DNA of 38,213 nucleotides from a virus. Below the pieces are notes generated by a model. That model searched no databases, was not told the origin of the DNA, and saw nothing but the letters and a program-made list of their open reading frames with translations. The stretch is taken from the IMG/VR virus record IMGVR_UViG_3300028177_000012, positions 1 through 38,213 of that record, one strand, 5' to 3'. Positions 17,747 through 26,159 of this stretch are shown here, in pieces; the first letter of the stretch is position 1; the number at the start of each line of letters is the position of its first letter. A program made the translations under genes and the position numbers.

Positions 17747-19113
17747 TCTACTTTAGCGGAAAGTTCTTGGATTGCTTTTATTAAGATTCCAACGTATTCA
17801 CTATATCTCATCCCATACCTATCTGATTCTTCGTCATAAATAAGTGGGGCAAAATCATTATTTACCATTCCGTTATCAGTCAAAACTTGCTCTACTTCTT
17901 GAGCAATTAGCCCATAATGTTTGCGACTAAATGTTTTATCGTCATAATCTTTCCATTTGTACTGTACTGGTCGTAAATCATTAATAAATGATAAACCTAT
18001 TGGAGAATCAACAATCTCATCCTTCATTCTTTCATCTGAACCCGTAGTCACTCCATTCGTAATGAAAGCGTCATCGAATCGGGCACCCGAAGAACCTAAG
18101 CTAATGAGATTGTCTCTCGCTGCTGTCCCTGAAGATGGGTTTATTTGGTTACTTCCTGCGTTAAATTCAAGGTAAGTGTCGCTATACCCAATTGCAATAA
18201 ATTCACCACCACGACTATTGACAGACCCGATAGTTGAGTTGTCTTTTCTAAAAATAATTAATTCACCATCATTGGTTTTACGGTTGATGTATAAAACTGT
18301 GTCAGCTGTTTCTGTAATTGCGTTATTTGCCCCACCCCCAAACTGAACACCATCAGTTGCAATGTTTGTCGCAGTTTTCCCAATTAAGACATTGCCTGAT
18401 GTATCTATTGTAAGAAAGTCGTCTATGCCTGCAAAAGAAGAATGCCCTGAAATTTTGAACTTATTACTATCTGAGTAATCCATCCCAACACACCAATCAT
18501 TCCCCCCATTAAAATAAATATATTGGTCATAATTACCATTATTCCCTATTCTCATAACAGTATTTTGACCTGCATCAGATACGTGCAGTTTATTGGCTGG
18601 CGAATCAGTACCAATTCCGACGTTGCCTGAAGTATCTATTGTTAGTCTTGCATTTGTATTTAAATCCCCATCGGAAGATATTTTAAATTTATCTGAATCA
18701 CTATTATCAAGACCCATTACCCAACGCTGTGTACCAGTTTCTAAGAATTGTAATATAGCATCACCAGTACCTGCTTGTTCTATTGTTAATCCAGCAGAAG
18801 AATCAGTAGCAGTTGTATTTTCGTAAATATGGGCTTTACTTACTGCCGATATTCCAACTGATAATCCAGTAAGAGTACCTACTTGAGTAATTTGACCTGA
18901 TTGGTCAGCATCTACTGAAAGTGAATTAGTGGATAATGTTAAACCTGCACCTGCACTCAATAATGTTTTACTAACTGCAATAGAACCAGCTAAGTGTGCA
19001 TTGTCTATACTTCCATCAACGAAATCAGCACTGTCAATAGCATCATCTGCCATCTTCGCATTAGTAATTGCGTTGTCTGCTATTCCACTGGTTTTAATTT
19101 TTGTTAGAGCCAT
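17728..19113 (-). CDS. Tail fibre with C-terminal peptidase S74 chaperone, 461 aa
   Basis: The start (KTSGIADNAITNAKMADDAI) has the NAITNAKMADDA motif also present in the 318-residue fibre-associated protein. The middle is beta-rich with GNVGIGTDSP, LTIDTSGNV and DNSDSDKFKISSDG repeats. The final ~103 residues are an S74 chaperone: SDERMK with Ser359/Lys364, then HYGLIAQEVEQVL, and a trimerising helix ending VEALENA. Self-cleavage is expected from the family. ATG 19113 overlaps the stop of the 719-residue fibre (TAATG). It is the last fibre of the cluster before the lysis genes. Confidence 0.85.
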   Translation of the reverse strand: MALTKIKTSGIADNAITNAKMADDAIDSADFVDGSIDNAHLAGSIAVSKTLLSAGAGLTLSTNSLSVDADQSGQITQVGTLTGLSVGISAVSKAHIYENTTATDSSAGLTIEQAGTGDAILQFLETGTQRWVMGLDNSDSDKFKISSDGDLNTNARLTIDTSGNVGIGTDSPANKLHVSDAGQNTVMRIGNNGNYDQYIYFNGGNDWCVGMDYSDSNKFKISGHSSFAGIDDFLTIDTSGNVLIGKTATNIATDGVQFGGGANNAITETADTVLYINRKTNDGELIIFRKDNSTIGSVNSRGGEFIAIGYSDTYLEFNAGSNQINPSSGTAARDNLISLGSSGARFDDAFITNGVTTGSDERMKDEIVDSPIGLSFINDLRPVQYKWKDYDDKTFSRKHYGLIAQEVEQVLTDNGMVNNDFAPLIYDEESDRYGMRYSEYVGILIKAIQELSAKVEALENA

Positions 19114-19131
19114 TATGCGTTCTCCAATGCT
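19111..19131. repeat. 21-bp direct repeat, copy 2 (3' end of the 719-aa fibre)
   Basis: Identical to 17726-17746. In this copy the TAATG junction starts the 461-residue fibre, so the repeat marks both ends of that gene. Confidence 0.9.
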
Positions 19132-21272
19132 GTAATTTTATCATTCGCAGTATCAAGTTTTGATGATAATTCTTTTACGGCTTCAATTAATACAGGAATA
19201 ACTCCATTCATTGTAATAGATTTATAATATACACCTTCTTCTATTACATTTTTATCTTCATCTAAAACTGCTTGAGATTTTGCTCTAATACCATCTTTAT
19301 CATAAACTAAATCAGGCAATACTTCTTCAAGTTCCTGAGCAATAAGACCATATTTAACTCCCTCTTGCATATCAGCAGATTTTTTCCACTCAAAAGTTCT
19401 TCCCTGTAATTGCTTTATAGTATCAAGACCATTGGTTATTGATTTAATATTTTTCTTTAATTCTCTGTCAGATATATCATTAGTAGCAGAACCTGTAAGT
19501 GTGCCATCCCCTGCTATGGTTAACCGTAAAACGGCTCTTGTCCCAAAAATAATCTTACTATTTGCGTTGTCCCAAGTATTAGCAATAACGAGATTCACAT
19601 TACCTGAACCTGCGAGTAAACTATTAGTATCTCTTGCCATTCCAACAATCCCATACTCTGCTTGGTCTGTATCAGTCATAGAAATTGCAGCCGCTACGCT
19701 ATTTTGTTCAGTAAGGGTAATCCTTCTATCAGATTTTAAAGTAGCAGTACCAAATCCCATCTGAAAGTCAGCATCAGATTCATTAACTCCATTAAAGGTA
19801 ACATTCCCACCAAATGTGGCTCCACCATCTTGAATAGTATTCCCAGTCCCATCCACTATCCAATGAATACCACCACCTCTATCTCCAATAGCAAATTTTC
19901 TAATTTCTGCACTACTACTATCAGTCAATCTTCCCATTTCCCACATAACGCCATTTGTATCATTACCTGAAGTGCTATTCTGACCGTGATACATTACTGT
20001 TCTATTATATGTACCAGTCCCTTGACTCGTGAATCTTAAAGGTGAGCCACTATTAAGAGTCAAATCAGTCCCTGAAATACTTCCTGCAAATGTGGCGTTG
20101 TTACTCCAATCAAGAGTTAGGGCAGTATCTCCACCTGCTTGATTAGGTTGAAAATAGAACGCACCTGCACCCTCTTGGTAAGTTATGCGACCTGCTATTG
20201 CATTGGCGTTATTAAAGAAATCTAAATTTAAATTTTGGGCGTTAGTAGTAGATTCAAGTCTTATAGTCCTTACACCTGTTCCTACGCTGCGAATGTCACC
20301 AGCAAATGTGGCATTAGGAGTTACTGTAAAAGCAGTTGTAGTTACTTTCATTTGAGATGCATTTTGTCCTCTTACATCTAAAATATCTCCTGAACTATTA
20401 CCTCTATTTAAACTTGATGTTCCTCCATCAACTGATAACCCAGTAAGAGTACCTACTGATTCTAATGAACTTGATACTACTGTGCTTTTAAGCGTTGTGT
20501 TTGATAAAGTATTTGCATCTGCTGTTACTGTTATAGCAGACGAACCATTAAAGCTTACTCCGTTTATATTCCTTGCTGTGGCTAAAGTCGTTGCAGTAGC
20601 TGCATTACCAGTTGTGCTTCCAGAACTTCCACTTGTATTACCAGTAACATTCCCAGTTATGCCGCCTACAAAAGTACCTGTGATTGTTCCACCATTAGTA
20701 ACATTCTGACTACCAAGATTGATAGCTCCAGACATTGTACCACCTGCAAGAGGTAAATAAGGTTCTGAATCAGTAGCCCAAGAGGGTAATCCACTCGCCA
20801 CTGTTAATAATTGCCCTGTAGTTCCTATTGCCAATTTTGCAAGGACACCTGAAGCATTTCTATAAATTACATCTCCAGTTGCACTTGTAGTAGAAAGAGT
20901 ACCATCTTTCCAAGTCATTGTACCATCAGCATCTGATGAAAGAATTTGATTAGCAGTTCCATCTCCAGTAACCTTTAACTCATCGGCTCCAATAGAACCT
21001 TGCCCTGTAGAAGCAGACTGACCCATAACAACTCCGTAGAATTCAACTCCAGTGCCTGGTGCAGTATCAAAAGTTAAAGTAGATCCGCTTACTGTATATG
21101 CAGTTGACGGATGCTGGATAACTCCATCCAAAGTTATCAACAAGTTATCCACATTTGGAGTTACATCGACACCCCCTACCTGCATAGTGTAGTTAGTACT
21201 TGAACTCATAGTCAAAGCATCCAGAATGTAGAATGTCCCAGCGTTGGTTGGTGAGTGTCCTATATATGGCAT
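19113..21272 (-). CDS. Tail fibre with C-terminal peptidase S74 chaperone, 719 aa
   Basis: The start (PYIGHSPTNAGTFYILD, then VDNLLITLDGVIQHPSTAY) is the virion-attachment type of beta-module common in aquatic phage fibres. A Ser/Thr/Gly/Asn shaft follows, with GGTITGTFVGGITGNVTGNT and SVGTLTGLSV, then beta-rich blocks with repeated ATFAG. The last ~119 residues form an S74 chaperone: SDRELK with Ser601/Lys606, KYGLIAQELEEVLPDLV, and a helix ending TALENA. ATG 21272 is preceded by GAGGA. It shares its 3' end exactly with the downstream 461-residue fibre. Confidence 0.85.
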   Translation of the reverse strand: MPYIGHSPTNAGTFYILDALTMSSSTNYTMQVGGVDVTPNVDNLLITLDGVIQHPSTAYTVSGSTLTFDTAPGTGVEFYGVVMGQSASTGQGSIGADELKVTGDGTANQILSSDADGTMTWKDGTLSTTSATGDVIYRNASGVLAKLAIGTTGQLLTVASGLPSWATDSEPYLPLAGGTMSGAINLGSQNVTNGGTITGTFVGGITGNVTGNTSGSSGSTTGNAATATTLATARNINGVSFNGSSAITVTADANTLSNTTLKSTVVSSSLESVGTLTGLSVDGGTSSLNRGNSSGDILDVRGQNASQMKVTTTAFTVTPNATFAGDIRSVGTGVRTIRLESTTNAQNLNLDFFNNANAIAGRITYQEGAGAFYFQPNQAGGDTALTLDWSNNATFAGSISGTDLTLNSGSPLRFTSQGTGTYNRTVMYHGQNSTSGNDTNGVMWEMGRLTDSSSAEIRKFAIGDRGGGIHWIVDGTGNTIQDGGATFGGNVTFNGVNESDADFQMGFGTATLKSDRRITLTEQNSVAAAISMTDTDQAEYGIVGMARDTNSLLAGSGNVNLVIANTWDNANSKIIFGTRAVLRLTIAGDGTLTGSATNDISDRELKKNIKSITNGLDTIKQLQGRTFEWKKSADMQEGVKYGLIAQELEEVLPDLVYDKDGIRAKSQAVLDEDKNVIEEGVYYKSITMNGVIPVLIEAVKELSSKLDTANDKITALENA

Positions 21273-22789
21273 TCTAAATCCTCAATTCTTTTATTCATCT
21301 TCTGCATCTCTGCTAATAGTAAAACTGATAATTTTTGATAGTCCACATTCTTAGGTTCGCCATCTTTCATAATGGCTAACTCTGGTACTGCTTCAGCAAC
21401 TTCCTCAGAGATAAGACCAAATTGCTTACCCTCTGCTAAGTCATAACCAAAGTTTTCATAATCTTTTTTGTAGTTATATGATTTAGGATTCAAATTGTAT
21501 ATAGATGATGAGTCAATCGCAAGGTCAGTCACATCCTTTTTAAAAGCCTGAGATGAACCTGATGCGTAGAATGTACCTGCTACTTCAAGCTTATATGAGG
21601 GTGAGGTTTCCCCGATACCGACATTGCCTGCACTTGTAATTCTCATACGTTCAGTTGTTCCACCTGTTTGAAACGTAATATTACCATCAGTTTCCTGTGC
21701 TCGCATAAGAAACTGGGTTTCAGAATCATTATAATAAATCAGACCGCCATCTGAAGCTCCAGACGTATTTAATTTAATCTCAGCTTGAGAGGAATTATAA
21801 ATGTGTAATGTTCTATCTGGAATCGCTGTCCCGATGCCGACATTTCCATCTCCACGAACAACCAGATGAACATTGTTTTCATCATAACCAGTTAAATATG
21901 CGGTATAATAACTTGAGGTAACCCCTGCACGAACAAATAATCCATTACCAGTAGAACTATCGGCTCTCATTTGTTGCAACCAAGAGCCACTCATTGTACC
22001 AGTTTTATATAGATTTAATAAGCCAGTTGTACTTCCTGGTGCCCCACCAACGGAATTACCAGATGTCCCGATGCCGACATTTCCTGTATCATCTAATGTC
22101 ATCTTTGTTGTTGCTGCAGTTGTAGCCGCTCCATCCGGAGAAACACCAAAATGCATTTTTGAACCCCAAGAACTCACAACCTCTGTACGAATATATGATT
22201 GAGGATTTGTTACTGCTGCTTCATTGGTATAATTATAAAAATCAATACCATTAACATCTCCTGTGCCTCCACCCGAATTATGTATCCGCAACAAACCTGC
22301 TCCAGTATTAGCAGAATATATATGCAACGGTGCCCCTGGAGCATCTGTCCCGATACCAACGTTTCCGTCCTCTTCTATAGCAATTCTGGTCGCTAAAGTC
22401 CCATTTACAGCAGTCCTAATATGAAAAGCAGAATCATAAGTTCCCCCATTTGAATCATCTTTTAATTGTGTTCTTAATTGAGCGTGGATTTGACCCCATT
22501 TGTCCTTATAATTAAGTTTAGTTGTATCATTTGCTGCTGTACCAGTATTTAGGATTGATATTGCTGGTTCGTCTGCTGTGGCAGTTAAATCTCCAAAAAG
22601 TTGAACGTGTTTGAGAGAATCAATAAGCATTGTTCTATCGTCATTATTCCACGTCCTACCACCAGATGTATATGAGTGACCTAAATATAGATTAAAATAA
22701 GTATGAGGTTGAATCCCCAGCTCGTTGGAATTTACATTTGATGCTAAATGACTTGCACTACCTAAACTGGCTATATCAAAAGAACCCAT
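21260..22789 (-). CDS. Tail fibre with variant S74 chaperone, 509 aa
   Basis: The protein contains five blocks of the GNVGIG type (for example DGNVGIGTDAPGAPLHIYS), each ending a beta-rich unit, and an S74-like end. The chaperone start reads SSQAFKKDV, so Ser412 and Lys417 keep the spacing of the catalytic pair, but the usual Asp and Arg of SDxRxK are Ser and Ala. FGLISEEVAEAVPELA and a final helix (QKMNKRIEDLECHI) follow. It may therefore trimerise but cleave slowly or not at all. ATG 22789 is in TAATG coupling with the gene before it. Confidence 0.85.
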   Translation of the reverse strand: MGSFDIASLGSASHLASNVNSNELGIQPHTYFNLYLGHSYTSGGRTWNNDDRTMLIDSLKHVQLFGDLTATADEPAISILNTGTAANDTTKLNYKDKWGQIHAQLRTQLKDDSNGGTYDSAFHIRTAVNGTLATRIAIEEDGNVGIGTDAPGAPLHIYSANTGAGLLRIHNSGGGTGDVNGIDFYNYTNEAAVTNPQSYIRTEVVSSWGSKMHFGVSPDGAATTAATTKMTLDDTGNVGIGTSGNSVGGAPGSTTGLLNLYKTGTMSGSWLQQMRADSSTGNGLFVRAGVTSSYYTAYLTGYDENNVHLVVRGDGNVGIGTAIPDRTLHIYNSSQAEIKLNTSGASDGGLIYYNDSETQFLMRAQETDGNITFQTGGTTERMRITSAGNVGIGETSPSYKLEVAGTFYASGSSQAFKKDVTDLAIDSSSIYNLNPKSYNYKKDYENFGYDLAEGKQFGLISEEVAEAVPELAIMKDGEPKNVDYQKLSVLLLAEMQKMNKRIEDLECHI

Positions 22790-23460
22790 TATTCAATCTC
22801 CTCTAATACAAATTTATATGTTTTACCTTTTAATTCATTTCTGATAGCAAGATAATCTTCTTCTTCCCAAATAGTATAGTGTCCATTGTTCGTTGGACTT
22901 TTAAGAATTAAGTCTCCAGTAATGAATGAAGTTGCTTGGCATTGACCAGCAACTGTCAATTTAGCACTCGCAAGTGTCAATAAATCAGTATCTGAAGTAT
23001 GACCAATTGTAGTACCATTAATAATTACATTATCTACTGTTAGTGTAGTGAGAGTACCTAATGAAGTGATAGCTCCTTGAGTTGCTTGAGTTGTTGCAGT
23101 ATTCGGTGCTAATCCAGCTATTGTTGCTACTGTACCTGCCTGCCCAGTTGTATTTTGATTAAAAGTTGGAATTGTTCCTAGTTTGGAATAGGCAATAGCC
23201 GCTGAAGCGTTTATGTCTGCATTAACAATTGTGCCATCAGTAATCTGTGCAGAAGCAATCGTACTTAGGGCTGCTAAAGAGCCAAGTCCGTGAGATCCTG
23301 CTACTGAAGTTAATGCACCACTTATCTTAGAAGTGGCAATCGCTGCTGAAGCATTGATATCAGCATTTACAATTACGCCGTCGTCAATATGGGACGACAA
23401 TATAACATCATCGCCAATCTTAACTGCTGATTTTGCAGGTTCATTTCCCCAGTATGCCAC
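22789..23460 (-). CDS. Fibre-associated virion protein with duplicated motif, 223 aa
   Basis: The start MAYWGNEPAKSAVKIGDDVI is a phage adhesin-type beginning. Two copies of DG-x-IVNADINASAAIA occur about 50 residues apart, followed by SLGTLTTLTVDNVIINGTTI, a typical fibre stem. The final ~50 residues (NNGHYTIWEEEDYLAIRNEL, then KGKTYKFVLEEIE) are more compact. No S74 domain is present. GTG 23460 overlaps the TAG of the preceding gene. It may be an adaptor or short fibre linking longer fibres to the tail; inference. Confidence 0.65.
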   Translation of the reverse strand: MAYWGNEPAKSAVKIGDDVILSSHIDDGVIVNADINASAAIATSKISGALTSVAGSHGLGSLAALSTIASAQITDGTIVNADINASAAIAYSKLGTIPTFNQNTTGQAGTVATIAGLAPNTATTQATQGAITSLGTLTTLTVDNVIINGTTIGHTSDTDLLTLASAKLTVAGQCQATSFITGDLILKSPTNNGHYTIWEEEDYLAIRNELKGKTYKFVLEEIE

Positions 23461-23795
23461 TATGTTATCTCCATGAGAGAGAGTGTGCAGTCCATAGAAC
23501 TCGCTGCACTAGCGTAAGCTTTCAATATATCACTAGCCTCCATTACGATCTTATTACCAGACATCATCTCCAATGAACTTCCAGATGGAATAGGAGCATT
23601 TCTTAGTAAGGTAACATTATCTCCGTCGTTATTAGTTAAGGTAACTGTTGCGGTTATCGAAGCGGATGCTGCGGTATTAGCCAACGTCAAGCCAACTAAA
23701 ACAGCAGTTGTACTGCTAGGACAAGTATATATCGTACTTGGAGATGCCTGTACCCCAGTATTTAACTTAGTTTTTACTTTAAAATTATTAGCCAT
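23460..23795 (-). CDS. Small beta-rich virion protein, 111 aa
   Basis: Ser/Thr/Ala-rich alternating pattern (VLVGLTLANTAASASITATV) without charged helices or membrane segments, so a beta-sandwich is likely. The protein ends DCTLSLMEIT. ATG 23795 follows a good GGAGAGG site, and the end is coupled to the 223-residue protein by TAGTG. No named family is recognised; small proteins of this kind occur in fibre clusters of aquatic phages. Role as fibre accessory or capsid decoration is open. Confidence 0.5.
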   Translation of the reverse strand: MANNFKVKTKLNTGVQASPSTIYTCPSSTTAVLVGLTLANTAASASITATVTLTNNDGDNVTLLRNAPIPSGSSLEMMSGNKIVMEASDILKAYASAASSMDCTLSLMEIT

Positions 23796-23807
23796 AACCT
23801 CTCCTTA

Positions 23808-24026
23808 TTAACCAAGTGCAACGCTCATGGCAACTGCGTCCGCTAAAGCTTCTGCTGCTAATGTTGTACTATCTTTTATTTCCTGTATATTACCTGACGA
23901 ATCCTCAAAAAAGAGTTTTTTATCAACAGTGTTAATAGCTAATTCACCAGGGGCTAAATCTGCTCCGCTTCCACTGGGAGATCCAGTAGCATTAGTTTTT
24001 CTCTTTAACAAAAGAGTATTAGCCAT
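23808..24026 (-). CDS. Short fibre-type protein with Mtd-N-like module, 72 aa
   Basis: Residues 1-50 (LLLKRKTNATGSPSGSGADL, APGELAINTVDKKLFFEDSS) match the layout of the small amino-terminal domain found in phage receptor-binding proteins such as Mtd: a basic K-R strand, L-x-x-GE, and a D-x-x-L-F strand. The last 20 residues are an Ala-rich helix. ATG 24026 is coupled (TAATG) to the gene before, whose final codons supply the ribosome-binding site. It is an attachment module without a receptor-binding part. Confidence 0.6.
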   Translation of the reverse strand: MANTLLLKRKTNATGSPSGSGADLAPGELAINTVDKKLFFEDSSGNIQEIKDSTTLAAEALADAVAMSVALG

Positions 24027-24982
24027 TAATAAGCTCCACCATCCAGAGTTGCGTTATCAACGCTTGCACAGCTGATTCCAGCCAAAGCATAACCATTATC
24101 TGTAGCTACTGTAGCGGTAGGTTCTGTCCCTGCTTCTTTAAAGAAAGTCCAAACATTGTTACTTTGCTCATTGTAGATACCTTTATACTTTGTACCTGTA
24201 GCAACATATTTTGCATAAATCCCAACATCAGAAGCGTTTTCTGTATTTGTTGATGCAAGTTTTATATTTACATCACCGATAGCAACGCTACTACTAGTTG
24301 TAGTTGTTGTCTCGCCATTAACTGTAAGGTTCCCTGCGATTGTCACATTATTAGGAAGACCTACTGTGATTTGATTTGCTGATACAGCAGTCTCAATCTC
24401 ATTTGCCGTTCCTGCAATAGTGAATGTTTCGCCAAGAGCAACTGCGTCTGAAGATCCACTATCTGCAGCCATTGTAATGCTTGGATTAGCAATTTTTGCA
24501 TTTGTTACCTGAAGATTAGCAATATGAACAGTATCAATTGCCCCATCAGCAATTTCAGCACTATCCACGGCATCATCAGCCATTTTAGCGTTAGTTATTG
24601 CATTGTTAGAGATTGTTAATGCTCCATCTGCTGCTATAGTTGCATCTGTGCCCATCACCTTGTTGTCCCAGCTATTAGTACCATCATATATTAACAGATG
24701 ACCTGCCCCTGGACTGTTTACTACAGTATCGGTAAGATCAGTTATTGTATGCGCCTGAGCGTCTACATATGCTTTAATACTTTGCTGAGTAGCAAGTTTA
24801 ATGTTTGAATTTGAACCCATCGCATCTTCATCGAGAATAGGTGCGCCAACCCAGTTTGCGGTATTAGCCCCAGATGCAATCCAAAATCTTGAATCGGAAG
24901 TGTTATATAGAGGCTCACCAGCAGATAACCCACTTGAGGGAACCCCAGTTGAATTCCTCTTAAATTGAATAATATTAGCCAT
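24026..24982 (-). CDS. Tail fibre protein with Mtd-N-like module, 318 aa
   Basis: The start (NIIQFKRNSTGVPSSGLSAG, EPLYNTSDSRFWIASGA) is an Mtd-N-like module. Then come KAYVDAQAHTITDLTDTV, NAITNAKMADDAVDSAEIAD and a block with NQITVGLPNNVTIAGNL that resembles the shaft of the 1149-residue fibre. The carboxyl part ends in CASVDNATLDGGAY, close to the end of the preceding protein. No S74 domain. ATG 24982 overlaps the TAA before it. A short fibre or baseplate adaptor is likely. Confidence 0.7.
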   Translation of the reverse strand: MANIIQFKRNSTGVPSSGLSAGEPLYNTSDSRFWIASGANTANWVGAPILDEDAMGSNSNIKLATQQSIKAYVDAQAHTITDLTDTVVNSPGAGHLLIYDGTNSWDNKVMGTDATIAADGALTISNNAITNAKMADDAVDSAEIADGAIDTVHIANLQVTNAKIANPSITMAADSGSSDAVALGETFTIAGTANEIETAVSANQITVGLPNNVTIAGNLTVNGETTTTTSSSVAIGDVNIKLASTNTENASDVGIYAKYVATGTKYKGIYNEQSNNVWTFFKEAGTEPTATVATDNGYALAGISCASVDNATLDGGAY

Positions 24983-25311
24983 TAGTATGCGCCTCCATCT
25001 ATTGTTTTGTTAGTAAAAGCAGAAGTCCCAGCATTCGTCGGTATATCCGTTGTTCCACTGCCCCCTACTGTTTTGTCTTTTAATTGATTAAGCTCTGCAG
25101 CACTAGGAGTAACAAGTGTGTTTTGGAGCTTCAGTCCTTTGTTTGACCCATTGTGGGTCGAAATATTTAAATTATCTGTACCAACTTGCATAGCAGCTTC
25201 AGTCCCATCTCCGTCAAGGAGTGCAGTTTCAGTTGAGCCAAGCCCACCGTTTACATGGGTTATCTGCCTAAAGGTTGATGATATCGTTTGTCCTACTAAA
25301 GTTGTTGCCAT
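24982..25311 (-). CDS. Short fibre-associated protein ending in DGGAY, 109 aa
   Basis: The protein is Thr/Gly/Asn-rich with LVTPSAAELNQLKDKTVGGS and a carboxyl end SAFTNKTIDGGAY, nearly repeated at the end of the next protein. The first 40 residues (TTLVGQTISSTFRQITHVNG) may be a folded attachment part. ATG 25311 follows a GAGGTC site. The codons for the final Gly-Gly form GGAGG, a Shine-Dalgarno sequence nine bases before the next ATG. No S74 or enzymatic domain is seen. Confidence 0.6.
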   Translation of the reverse strand: MATTLVGQTISSTFRQITHVNGGLGSTETALLDGDGTEAAMQVGTDNLNISTHNGSNKGLKLQNTLVTPSAAELNQLKDKTVGGSGTTDIPTNAGTSAFTNKTIDGGAY

Positions 25312-25318
25312 AATGACC

Positions 25319-25672
25319 TCATATAATTGCGTATGGTGCTTTATCCATTACTCTTCTCATTCCACCAAATCTGTTCTTCTGATATTGATAGACTAATCGT
25401 TTAAATTCATTCATGTGAAAATTTCTTTTATCATAATTCTGTTCGTTTTCAGCAAATCTTGCTTTTAAATATTCTACAGATGCAAGAGTCAACTCTTCAG
25501 CAAGATCTATATTGTCATCTTCACTATCAGCAATTGTTGGGAGCGCTGAGTATTCAAGCATTAATCCATCTGTTATAAGAGCAGATGGGCTTTTATACTC
25601 ACCACTAGTTGTGTCTTTTTCAATTATCGCAAGATTGCCGCCTCTAAGATAGTATCTAAAGTAAATAGCCAT
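25319..25672 (-). CDS. Putative neck/tail completion protein, 117 aa
   Basis: The protein has a beta start (IYFRYYLRGGNLAIIEKD), then LMLEYSALPTIADSEDDNID and a charged helical end with YDKRNFHMNEFKRLVYQYQK and a basic MRRVMDKAP. ATG 25672 is coupled with the TAA before it. I do not recognise a family. The helix with conserved-looking Tyr, Arg and Lys, and its position between connector-type genes and fibres, suit a head-tail joining or tail-tube component. Confidence 0.5.
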   Translation of the reverse strand: MAIYFRYYLRGGNLAIIEKDTTSGEYKSPSALITDGLMLEYSALPTIADSEDDNIDLAEELTLASVEYLKARFAENEQNYDKRNFHMNEFKRLVYQYQKNRFGGMRRVMDKAPYAII

Positions 25673-25944
25673 TATGTTAAATCCGCATCTATATTATCAG
25701 CTTCAAGTACTCTAGCTATTTTTACATACTCAGATTCATCTGCATCGTAAACCATTACATCTTTTAATGATATAAAGTTAGACGGAAAAGAATAATATCG
25801 CTGATCTTTAACTATATTAGCTTTCGATGAAACAACATTATCTTCAATCATCATATTTATTTCCCTCATAGAGTCTTTTAAGTATGCAATAGCATACCCT
25901 TGATTCGTAGTTCCTGCTCTTTCCATTAATTCTTTAAGTGTCAT
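25672..25944 (-). CDS. Putative head-tail adaptor, 90 aa
   Basis: The pattern of an amino-terminal helix (AYLKDSMREINMMIED) followed by VVSSKANIVKDQRYYSFPSN, then FISLKDVMVYD, resembles small head-tail adaptors with the ryYsfP...i.l.dV motif. ATG 25944 is chosen because it follows a GGGGGGA ribosome-binding site and forms TAATG with the preceding stop; an upstream TTG at 25956 would add four residues and destroys this spacing logic. The family is inferred from pattern only. Confidence 0.6.
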   Translation of the reverse strand: MTLKELMERAGTTNQGYAIAYLKDSMREINMMIEDNVVSSKANIVKDQRYYSFPSNFISLKDVMVYDADESEYVKIARVLEADNIDADLT

Positions 25945-26159
25945 TAGTCCCCCCAAACATAATCTAGATCTCCCCAGATCTGATCGCTTTCAATATTAAA
26001 ATAAAGTAATTTATAGCTTTTCCAAGCCGAATCTGGTTCAGTGGTCCCAGTTGAATAGCTAGTCCCTGGAGACGTAGAACCTACAGACCATGAAGTTGCT
26101 GGAGCACTCGAAGTATTACTCCATACTCCCAAAGGATCGGTTGTCGTTGTAGTTGCCAT
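25944..26159 (-). CDS. Small Ser/Thr/Trp-rich virion protein, 71 aa
   Basis: The chosen start is ATG 26159 (TTGGGTGA upstream); a GTG at 26219 would give 91 residues but overlaps the 36-residue gene for its whole length. The first 45 residues are Ser/Thr/Gly-rich and probably extended, with Trp at 13 and 24. The end is hydrophobic-aromatic (WKSYKLLYFNIESDQIWGDL, ending DYVWGD). No family is recognised. A neck or tail minor protein is likely from position. Confidence 0.5.
   Translation of the reverse strand: MATTTTTDPLGVWSNTSSAPATSWSVGSTSPGTSYSTGTTEPDSAWKSYKLLYFNIESDQIWGDLDYVWGD

Noticed and set aside
21600-22370. Regularly spaced DNA repeats in the 509-residue fibre gene, CRISPR-like at first sight
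   Set aside because: They are in-frame codons for GNVGIGT motifs with unequal spacing and coding spacers; no CRISPR features.
19113-22789. A single very large fibre split by frameshifts
   Set aside because: Each gene has its own attachment-type start and S74-type end, and junctions are regular stop-start overlaps, so they are separate genes.
23808-24982. Diversity-generating retroelement, suggested by Mtd-N-like modules
   Set aside because: No reverse transcriptase, template repeat or C-type lectin-like variable end is seen in the window.
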